Source of the DNA: CAYYKD01 sp964471825
GTDB lineage: Bacteria > Spirochaetota > GWE2-31-10 > CAYYKD01
Assembly (NCBI GenBank): GCA_964471825.1
Contig: CAYYKD010000004.1
Span: 65,693-129,692 of the forward strand
Length of the DNA stretch: 64,000 nt
Reading direction: 5' to 3'
Shown one piece after another: positions 46,305-54,189 of this stretch; position 1 is the stretch's first letter; the number at the start of each line of letters is the position of its first letter. Below the pieces are notes generated by a model. The model was not told the origin of the DNA. It worked only from the letters and a program-made list of their open reading frames with translations, and searched no databases. A program made the position numbers and the translations under genes.

Positions 46305-46475
46305 TTAAACCCCGACCATCATGATATCTCTTTTAGAGTAAATCACATGATAAATCTTAGAATATTATATTTTTTACAAATGTCAATAAAAAAAGATCGC
46401 ACCCGGTAACACTTAAGAAATTGATACAATTAACTTAAATTAACTTTAATATAAAATGGGCAATACTAAACAAAA

Positions 46476-47330
46476 TCACTGCAGATTTAACCTCATTCGT
46501 TTACATTCATCAATTATTGAACTGTTACCTCTTTTTACTGCCCCATTGTAAATAACTGAAAGTTTTTGATCAAGTACGACAGCTATCTCATGTTTTCTAC
46601 AATCCGGTAAGGTTGGATTAGAAAGAAGGCCGACAAGTGATCTGCATCTTAACATATCCATTATTTCATATTTTTTGCTTAACTGATCCTCGTGACCGCC
46701 ATACTTTATAATCAACGGAGTCTCGATAAATCCGACATCTTCAAATGCAGTTATCCGCAACCACAGATCGTAATCTTCACATGCCTGCATGGACTCATCA
46801 AACAGGCCATACTTTTCGATAAGTGTTCTTCTTATCAGCACAGAGGATGGCGATATGAGACACAGATGGAGAGATCTGTTAAAAATATCACCGCCTGACT
46901 TCGCATGAATTTTCTTCTGATTTACCCGTACGCCATTTCTAACCCATATCTCCTCTGTATGAACTAAATTAATATCAGGATATCTTTTTAAATATTCTAC
47001 CTGCCTCATTAATTTATCTTGCAGCCATTCATCATCACTATCAAGAAAGGCTATAAATTCCGATTTGCCGGCAGATATCCCGAGATTCCTCGAATAGCTG
47101 ACACCTCGATTATGTGTATTCACTACAACCCTTACTCGCGAATCATCTAAGGATTTAACATATTCAACTATAGCACTACCAATATCACTATCTGAGCCAT
47201 CATCAACTATAATTACCTCAATATTTTTGTATGTTTGAATTAACACCGAATTAAGAGCTCTCTTTAGTGTATCAAACCTATTATAGACAGGTATAATGAC
47301 TGACACATCTACTGACAAATTTTTTGCCAT
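46476..47330 (-). CDS. Family 2 glycosyltransferase
   Basis: Cytoplasmic GT-A-fold transferase, 284 aa. Hallmarks: VSVIIPVYNRFDTLKRAL, VEVIIVDDGSD-like (VIIVDDGSD), NRGVSYSRNLGI, AFLDSDDEW (DxD-type metal site) and CEDYDLWLRI (ED catalytic base). No membrane helices. GGAGG precedes ATG 47330, and the gene overlaps the radical SAM gene by 22 bp, so the two are one transcription unit together with the giant secreted protein. Acceptor unknown; the adjacent secreted protein is one candidate. Confidence 0.9.
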   Translation of the reverse strand: MAKNLSVDVSVIIPVYNRFDTLKRALNSVLIQTYKNIEVIIVDDGSDSDIGSAIVEYVKSLDDSRVRVVVNTHNRGVSYSRNLGISAGKSEFIAFLDSDDEWLQDKLMRQVEYLKRYPDINLVHTEEIWVRNGVRVNQKKIHAKSGGDIFNRSLHLCLISPSSVLIRRTLIEKYGLFDESMQACEDYDLWLRITAFEDVGFIETPLIIKYGGHEDQLSKKYEIMDMLRCRSLVGLLSNPTLPDCRKHEIAVVLDQKLSVIYNGAVKRGNSSIIDECKRMRLNLQ

Positions 47331-49012
47331 AAAACCTCCAATGACTTCATTGATATTAAAAGGTTGGAGGCAGTAACAACAAATGAACTTTCTAAAAAGT
47401 CAAATAATCTGTTTGTTATCGAATTATCGATTGGATAGTAGAATATACGGTATTGCCCATCTCTAACTTTAGTGAGTCCTACTATTCTTCTGTATCTGCA
47501 TGAGATAAGAATGCCTGTCAGACTAAGAAGACTCTTGTCAGATATACTTAACAAGCCATCATTATAAGTCATTTCTAAATCACTATTTAAAAAATTAGTT
47601 ATCATTTCGTCTGTTATCTGTTTAATACCATTGATAAACCTGGAAACCATAAAGAGTGTAACAAGTTTATCGGTTGATAGCCGACCATAACTGTAAAATG
47701 ATGAACCACCTGCCCTATTTGGATTTATATTGCATCTATTATCCTTAAAAATCTCATCCGTTATTGAAGTGCCGGGTACCGGATAAAAATTTGACAACCC
47801 AAGTGTTACCCTAATACCTGCAAGGTAGAATATCGTATTTAATATATTATCCTCACTATCACCCGGCAAACCGCTTATAAAATAACATATCACAGGTTTG
47901 CCTGTTTCAATTAACCGTGTGATAACCCTGTCAAAATCCTCGACAGTATAACCCCGCCTTAGTCTCTCCAGTACACCGCTATCTGAACTTGAAAGAGAGA
48001 TATTCCACTGACTGATGCCGCTATGGTCAAGGAACTCCACAAACTCATCGTCAAGAGTGGTAAAGTCAATTCCATTCTCAAATGAATATGTCAGATCAGC
48101 ATTCTTCAGTTTTATAAGGTTTACTATGCTCTTACAGTACTCTCTGTCAAACGATAGATTATCATCCTCAAAATCAACATGCCTCAACGATGAGAAGTCG
48201 ATCATATCAATATATGAGGCTATCTGCTCAGATGCTGATTTTAGATACCTTTTGCCTGTTGTTAATTTAACCGAACAATAGGTACATCCCTTTGGACACC
48301 CTCTTGTAAGCTGCATCTGAAGTGTAAATTTATTATTAATATGAATAAACGGCTTAAATTTATAGCTGTCACTATTTGACCTAATAATACTGTGTCCGGT
48401 TGCATCACCTGACTCAATCATGTCAAGCAGCCTATTCAGAGTTGTCTCAGCAGGTCCGCAGACAACAAAGTCAACAGGTGCATTTGCCAGATAATAATCA
48501 GGATCTGATGACGGCCCGCCGCCACCTACTATTATTAATGAATCGGGAAATTTATCCCTTATAAACTCAACCGTCTCCAGAAACCCTTTAAAATAGCAGA
48601 ATGCAAATGAACTGATAAGAAAAATATCATGAGTAAAGTTCTTTTGTATTTTTTCTTTATTAGTCATATTAGAATCATCGGTCATATTAGAATCATCGGT
48701 TATATTAGAATCATCGGTTATATAAAGATCTTCTAATATATTAAGATCTTCTAAAGGTTGCAAAGAACCAAAACGATAATATTTTTTGAAAAACGAATAG
48801 CCGGAAACATCCTCATTGAGGAATTTTTTTAAATAGCAAATGTCATCATCAAGTGCTACATTTTTTTTAAACCTGCTGTCAGCCAGATCTAACTGTAAAA
48901 CACTATGTCTACTGTCAATAATCCCGGCTAGATATTCTAATACGCCGCTATTCTGCCTTGCCCGTGAGCAGTAAAAATCATAGAACGGATGATTGACTAC
49001 AGTAATGTTCAT
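47309..49012 (-). CDS. B12-binding-type radical SAM protein with tandem-repeat insert
   Basis: Predicted iron-sulfur SAM enzyme, 567 aa. The N-terminal ~200 aa resemble a cobalamin-binding Rossmann domain (DIFLISSFAFCYFKGF, LIIVGGGGPSSDPDYY) but lack an obvious DxHxxG. The radical SAM cluster motif is TRGCPKGCTYCSV (CxxxCxxC), followed by HVDFEDDNLSF and a GLPGDSEDN segment. An insert near residue 105 repeats a six-residue unit (NITDDS/NMTDDS). The reaction is unknown. It is translationally coupled to the secreted beta-helix protein (ATGA overlap) and to GT2. Confidence 0.85.
   Translation of the reverse strand: MNITVVNHPFYDFYCSRARQNSGVLEYLAGIIDSRHSVLQLDLADSRFKKNVALDDDICYLKKFLNEDVSGYSFFKKYYRFGSLQPLEDLNILEDLYITDDSNITDDSNMTDDSNMTNKEKIQKNFTHDIFLISSFAFCYFKGFLETVEFIRDKFPDSLIIVGGGGPSSDPDYYLANAPVDFVVCGPAETTLNRLLDMIESGDATGHSIIRSNSDSYKFKPFIHINNKFTLQMQLTRGCPKGCTYCSVKLTTGKRYLKSASEQIASYIDMIDFSSLRHVDFEDDNLSFDREYCKSIVNLIKLKNADLTYSFENGIDFTTLDDEFVEFLDHSGISQWNISLSSSDSGVLERLRRGYTVEDFDRVITRLIETGKPVICYFISGLPGDSEDNILNTIFYLAGIRVTLGLSNFYPVPGTSITDEIFKDNRCNINPNRAGGSSFYSYGRLSTDKLVTLFMVSRFINGIKQITDEMITNFLNSDLEMTYNDGLLSISDKSLLSLTGILISCRYRRIVGLTKVRDGQYRIFYYPIDNSITNRLFDFLESSFVVTASNLLISMKSLEVLWQKICQ
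48663..48727. repeat. 18-bp tandem repeat, ~3.6 units
   Basis: GTCATATTAGAATCATCG at 48663-48680 and 48681-48698, a one-base variant at 48699-48716, then a partial unit. In frame in the radical SAM gene, it encodes the TDDSN repeats. Confidence 0.9.
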
Positions 49013-52000
49013 TCAACATCGTGTCCTGACAGCTGAATAGCACCAATATCAACACCAATTCCTTCAATCACCCGCTGTTTATTTAAAAAATCACTCTCAG
49101 ATAGCGGGATCGGTGAAGCATACTGACTTAAGCCCCCCTGAAATATCGGACTATCAAGAAGCGGCACAAAGAAACTAGAATCCGCCATATTAAAATCCTT
49201 CTCAAACTGATAGAGTAAGTTATTCTCATTAAAATCTTTAACTGTCACAGGATCATCTTTTTTATCTAAATTTTCAAGGAGTGAGGCTGATGAACTAACT
49301 ATGTTTGACAACCATAGCGGTTTAAATCTATCATAGAAAGGGTTGTTAAAAAATACAAGGGTATCATTATTGAGTTTCATATTATCAAAATAGTATATGC
49401 TGTTTATAGAATTAAACTTAGCACTATCATTTATCCAGAAACTATAACTCTTGCCTTTACCATTGACACTAAACAAGGAATTATTTGTACCATTAAATAT
49501 TGAATCTCTTAATGAAAAAGAGATGTTGTTATATCCGCCATCTAACCTAATCACTGATGAGCTTATATCAATGTCAGTTCTATTTAATCTGAAACCTGTT
49601 ATCTGATCGGTTGCCTTATTAATATCCAGCATGCTCCTAATAAACTTCATCTTGCCATTAGTCGAATTAAAACCAGTTATTGAGAATCCATTCTCAACTC
49701 TAAATAAAGAGCCCTCAATTGTTACCCTTGACTCCTTGTCATCCAATATGTTCATATTAAATGCCCTCTCACCGGTAATTATCATATCCATGTTTGATAT
49801 TGAGAGTTCTGTATTGTATAGCTCAGCAAATCCGGCCATTCTATATGTGCCGCTCTGATTATATATCACCCTATTTAACGAAATCTTACTATCTCTAAAC
49901 GAAGCAAACAGTGTATCAGATTTGGTTTTAACATCTATTTCGGCCGAATCCAGGCTACTGTAAGTTGTGTTTTTTATATCAAATAGCCTCAGTTTATTTA
50001 CAATCAAGTTTACAGAGAGATTCTCTGAAACAAATGTCCCCCCATCAAGTGAAATCATACTTAGGTTCAATATCGGTGCATCAGATCGGAGAGCAACATC
50101 GATCAATGCTACCCCCGATTTTACCCCCTTGATAAAATCAAAGTTGCCACTCCCTTTTATATCAAAATCAGAGAAATAAAACTTCACCTTATTTCCATTC
50201 AATACAGCAAATGAATTACCTGAATTAACACTAAAACTAATATTTCTAAACTCGGCATACCCCTTCTCTCCAAAGTTCAACCAGGTGTAATTCTTATCAG
50301 AAAGTGCCCTCGTTAATAAATTTATACTAGCTCTCTCCAGATTATACGGTTGAATCACAATATCTGAGTTAATCTTTAGCGGATTTGTAAGAGTATTTTC
50401 CTTAGACATTATCCATATATTTTTTAACCCTTTCTGTTCTGCAAAATACACAGCCCGTTCAATAGAATTATATGGGCTATCCTCCGTACCATTACCGCTG
50501 GTTTTTTTTGCAGTATCAACAAACACACCCCTTCTATCAAACCTTATGACAAATGGTTCAGCATTAACCCGTTCATTTCCCGAATAATCAACGCTCTTTG
50601 CATACATAATAATCGTGTGTTTATAACTGGTTTGCGGATAAATTGTAACCGGCTCTGTATATCTTATCCAATCATCATCGGCAAAAAGTTTATAGAACAC
50701 CTTAGAATCGCTCTCCGGCTGGATTAATGTCATCTTTAACTTATCATTATGTACAATATTAAGATTTACTCCGTCAAGCACTATATCGCTTTCAGGCTTC
50801 TTCTTGTCTATACGGATCTCATAGTCAGGACTCTCTGCAAATTTATTATCATCCTGATCAAAGGAACCGAATTTTATCTTATATATAGTCTCATGCCCGT
50901 CCTCTCCATTTGCAAGCACAACACCCTTAAACTCAGGTGAATTAGAATTAATATCGATATACTTAAATAAATTATCACTCACCTCATATTTAACTACAGA
51001 GTCAGGCATATGAAACTCAAGGAGCTTATCCCCGGAAACCACAATCGTCGTACCTCTGTGTTTCTTAGGTATCGGATATAGATGATTTCTGCTTTTTAGA
51101 TTTATAGAACCGATTTTATTGCCATCTGAGTAGTATAGAGTAAAAAAAACAGGATAGATATCACTCATTTCAAATGTATAAGTTCCTTCGCATGGAAATC
51201 TCTCTGACAAACCCTTTGTCCCCTCTCCAACAAACTCAAAATAGAACGACTCACCCTCTTCATGATCCTTAAATGTTACAGTAACTTTATCCCTATAACT
51301 TCTTGGTCCATTATCAAACGGAAGTTCACCTATCACATCATTTATCAAAATAGATGGCTTCTTTTTTAACTGCCGTTTAAGTGTAAACTTTTGTTTTAGG
51401 TCATTCTCTGAGTCTGTTACCTTAAAGTAGTATGGGCCTGTTATATCAGAGTCAACACCATTCTTGCCCCTTGTAAATGATGCAACACCAATCGTTCCCT
51501 GCTCTCCATAGAGAGGATTTATCTGAATAGGACCCTCAAACTCATTCCATCGCTCTATATCATTGGTCTGAGGCGGACCGGTAATAATCTCATCCTTCTT
51601 CCACTCCCTTAACCAAAAATAAGTCTTATCATTATTATTTTCAGGAACAATATGAATCTTATAATCCCTATGGTAAACCTGTCCCCAGAATAGAGTCCCC
51701 ATAGAGGGTGACACCGGTTTCTTAAGATCAACCAGTTCAGGTTTATACAGTGTAATCACTTCATTATTTTTCTTATATGATAATGCCACAGCAAAGACCC
51801 TTTTGTCACCTGATATCTCATCTATTACAGCCTGATCACTACCGGACTGATTTAAAGAATCATAGGATGGAAATACAAACTTCCTCTCATTAGTTTCAAC
51901 TCTATAGATATTAGAGCTAAAAGAATACCTATATACAGATTGGCCATTTGCAGATGTCTTCACTCGTGATATGGTGTCCTTAGTTGATATCGGAGTATTA

Positions 52001-52389
52001 TAGAATGTCCTGGTTCTATCTATAGTGTACTTAGCTGTATGAGTTTCAACCTTACCATTACGCCTTTCCAGAATAGCCGTTACGGTAAAAACCCTTATAG
52101 CCCCCTCATCCGCCGTTAGAAATACTGTCTTATTAAAAAGTGTCGGTTCTCTCTCATGCAGTGTCGAGTTAATTAGAAAAAAAACTGTACCTTCATCTGA
52201 GGAGAGATTAAGCCCTACTGTATTGTTATATTTACCCGGTGAAGGCTCCCACTTGATTGATGCGGGTTGTTCTAATGTATAATTTGTTGTGTTTATTATC
52301 TCATCTGATCTTAGATTAAATGACACCACTACTATATAAATTAATGTAATGATTGATAATGATATGGGCATTCTTATAATTTTATTCAT
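49009..52389 (-). CDS. Large secreted protein: chitobiase-like repeats and right-handed beta-helix
   Basis: 1126-aa surface or secreted protein. A signal sequence (SLSIITLIYIVVVSFNL) is followed by several domains of the chitobiase/hexosaminidase C-terminal type (EGTVFFLINS, VTLTADEG-like strands, TAKYTIDRT; again near residues 540-625 with YAKSVDYSGN). After GTEDSPYNSIERAVYFAEQK the rest is a parallel beta-helix (residues ~640-1050) with N/S/D-rich turns, ending in DIGAIQLSGHD. Such helices are common in polysaccharide-binding or -cleaving proteins and adhesins. It heads the operon with the radical SAM and GT2 genes, overlapping the former by ATGA. Confidence 0.8.
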   Translation of the reverse strand: MNKIIRMPISLSIITLIYIVVVSFNLRSDEIINTTNYTLEQPASIKWEPSPGKYNNTVGLNLSSDEGTVFFLINSTLHEREPTLFNKTVFLTADEGAIRVFTVTAILERRNGKVETHTAKYTIDRTRTFYNTPISTKDTISRVKTSANGQSVYRYSFSSNIYRVETNERKFVFPSYDSLNQSGSDQAVIDEISGDKRVFAVALSYKKNNEVITLYKPELVDLKKPVSPSMGTLFWGQVYHRDYKIHIVPENNNDKTYFWLREWKKDEIITGPPQTNDIERWNEFEGPIQINPLYGEQGTIGVASFTRGKNGVDSDITGPYYFKVTDSENDLKQKFTLKRQLKKKPSILINDVIGELPFDNGPRSYRDKVTVTFKDHEEGESFYFEFVGEGTKGLSERFPCEGTYTFEMSDIYPVFFTLYYSDGNKIGSINLKSRNHLYPIPKKHRGTTIVVSGDKLLEFHMPDSVVKYEVSDNLFKYIDINSNSPEFKGVVLANGEDGHETIYKIKFGSFDQDDNKFAESPDYEIRIDKKKPESDIVLDGVNLNIVHNDKLKMTLIQPESDSKVFYKLFADDDWIRYTEPVTIYPQTSYKHTIIMYAKSVDYSGNERVNAEPFVIRFDRRGVFVDTAKKTSGNGTEDSPYNSIERAVYFAEQKGLKNIWIMSKENTLTNPLKINSDIVIQPYNLERASINLLTRALSDKNYTWLNFGEKGYAEFRNISFSVNSGNSFAVLNGNKVKFYFSDFDIKGSGNFDFIKGVKSGVALIDVALRSDAPILNLSMISLDGGTFVSENLSVNLIVNKLRLFDIKNTTYSSLDSAEIDVKTKSDTLFASFRDSKISLNRVIYNQSGTYRMAGFAELYNTELSISNMDMIITGERAFNMNILDDKESRVTIEGSLFRVENGFSITGFNSTNGKMKFIRSMLDINKATDQITGFRLNRTDIDISSSVIRLDGGYNNISFSLRDSIFNGTNNSLFSVNGKGKSYSFWINDSAKFNSINSIYYFDNMKLNNDTLVFFNNPFYDRFKPLWLSNIVSSSASLLENLDKKDDPVTVKDFNENNLLYQFEKDFNMADSSFFVPLLDSPIFQGGLSQYASPIPLSESDFLNKQRVIEGIGVDIGAIQLSGHDVE

Positions 52390-52487
52390 CTCGCCATCCG
52401 GTTTAAAATGTATTCATCTATATATATCGGAATTTATGAATAAAAAAATCACGCTAATATTGAAATTGAATAATAAATATTATTATT

Positions 52488-52868
52488 CTATGAATCTACA
52501 GAGAGTTGATTGTAGAACTCATAACTTTTATTTATCTTATCTGTCATGATTATTGTACAAACATTTGGAATTCCGTTATCGTGATAATACTTTTTTATCT
52601 GCTCAAGAAGTGAATCCTTTAACTCAACCGCACTCTTATATTTTGAAAGATCCATTTTCATAATGAACTTCACAGTCTTCTCAATATGCGATAACTCTGT
52701 TTCCAGAAGTGCCATATTTTCCATGTAAACTATGTGCTTGTTTCGATCATCCATCTCTTTTTCATGTGTAGTATAGTCAGCTATCCTATTCTTTAAATAA
52801 CTGTCAAGTAATGATAATGAAAAACCCAATAATTTATGAAAATCCTTAACCTCATGATTTATACTCAT
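52488..52868 (-). CDS. Hypothetical helical protein
   Basis: 126 aa from ATG 52868, which has GGAGG at good spacing; the upstream in-frame extension is unsupported. It is mostly amphipathic helix (KDFHKLLGFSLSLLDSYLKN, LLETELSHIEKTVKFIMKM) with a short C-terminal strand region. No family recognised. It is a separate transcription unit between the giant secreted protein and the PilZ-like protein. Confidence 0.6.
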   Translation of the reverse strand: MSINHEVKDFHKLLGFSLSLLDSYLKNRIADYTTHEKEMDDRNKHIVYMENMALLETELSHIEKTVKFIMKMDLSKYKSAVELKDSLLEQIKKYYHDNGIPNVCTIIMTDKINKSYEFYNQLSVDS

Positions 52869-52975
52869 TCTAAAACCTCCGTAAATATAAAAAAACAAAT
52901 ACAATTAATTATATAAAAATAATTCAAAAAATCAAACCTAATTTAGTTATAATTTATTTAAAAAAAATGCTGCGT

Positions 52976-54046
52976 CTATGGATTGGCTGCAGGAGTAACC
53001 GGAGTTGTTTCTGTTTCATTAGTACCTGCTATCGATGCATCCTTTACTTCTTCTTTAGTTGCTTCATTAGTTTTTTCTACACTATCTAATCCTTCAGGTT
53101 TTCCTTCAGGTTTTTCTTCTATCTTATCTTCAGGTTTCTCATCAGGTTTTTTGGTTGAGCCACTCTTCTTCATAGTTCTTGCTTCTTCTCTCACTCTTTC
53201 CTGTTCCATCTTTTTTTTAAGTGCAGGGTTCTTCTCAAGTTGAATTTCCCTCAGGCAAAGAGACATCTCATCTTTAAGACACTTCTTAATGTAGTCATGT
53301 AGTTTTCGCGATGTATCTTTTGGAATATTATCCGTAAAGACAACCTTGTTGCTTACTATTTCTGCATGGCATATCTTCAAGATGTAGAGGGATGAATTTG
53401 CGGAACTAAAGCCGACAACCTTAAGCGAACACCTTATTCTTACACCTTTTAGGATCAGTACAGCTTCCTGGAAATAACCGCCTACCGTAAAGTCATATTT
53501 ATATTCTGATGGTACATCTAACGAGATTGCATATGCAGACATATCTAATATCTTACAGACTATCGGTTTGTCTTTGTTCTTTTGATAGATATAGACCTCA
53601 GCTTGTCCATAGGTCTTTGATCGGATGTATGCCCGCTTACCCTTTGCCTCAAAGACAGTCATGATCTGCTTCATTACCTGCAATGGATTTTTCTGAATAT
53701 CCTCAAACCTTATAACAGAGATGTTGTTCTCTAGAAATTTTTCGGAGACCTTCTGATCTATGCTGTCATAGGCAAATGCACCGATCAATATCTGCGTGTT
53801 ATCTATCTTTAAAAGTTCATTTGAATAGTTTATCCACGCATCAACTTCAGTCTTATTTAGAATAGTAAAAAAAATTATAGATTTTTCGTATTTTGGCAAC
53901 AACTCCAGAAGGAAGTCCCGCTCATCATCAATAATAACATAGGACTCGTATTCCAGGTTTATCAGGGTATCTATAATAACATTAATTATCTGTATAGGAT
54001 TGATAAAAAATATCTTAACCGCATATACTTCTTTTGGAATCATCAT
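52976..54046 (-). CDS. PilZ-like protein with receiver-like N-terminus and Lys/Glu/Pro tail
   Basis: 356 aa, no signal peptide. Residues ~8-130 look like a Rossmann/receiver fold lacking a clear phospho-Asp set. Residues ~145-255 look PilZ-like: RAYIR provides RxxxR, and DMSAYA corresponds to DxSxxG with the Gly replaced by Ala, so c-di-GMP binding is uncertain. The C-terminal ~70 residues are low-complexity (KPDEKPEDKIEEKPEGKPEG type), probably disordered. Second PilZ-type protein in the window. Confidence 0.65.
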   Translation of the reverse strand: MMIPKEVYAVKIFFINPIQIINVIIDTLINLEYESYVIIDDERDFLLELLPKYEKSIIFFTILNKTEVDAWINYSNELLKIDNTQILIGAFAYDSIDQKVSEKFLENNISVIRFEDIQKNPLQVMKQIMTVFEAKGKRAYIRSKTYGQAEVYIYQKNKDKPIVCKILDMSAYAISLDVPSEYKYDFTVGGYFQEAVLILKGVRIRCSLKVVGFSSANSSLYILKICHAEIVSNKVVFTDNIPKDTSRKLHDYIKKCLKDEMSLCLREIQLEKNPALKKKMEQERVREEARTMKKSGSTKKPDEKPEDKIEEKPEGKPEGLDSVEKTNEATKEEVKDASIAGTNETETTPVTPAANP

Positions 54047-54165
54047 GCCATCCGCTATAATTAGAATACTTCAACTACAAAACAATACCAAGGTAAAATA
54101 TTCATTTATAGACTTAATGTCAAGCAATTTAATACTAACATGCACAAAATTAGAAACAAATTATA

Positions 54166-54177
54166 GAGAGCCTCTAG
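54166..54177. repeat. Reverse copy of the dispersed repeat
   Basis: AGAGCCTCTA, the reverse complement of TAGAGGCTCT, 13 bp beyond the stop of the InlB-repeat lipoprotein gene (minus strand). No hairpin partner was found beside it. Confidence 0.4.
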
Positions 54178-54189
54178 AAAAAGACATTT

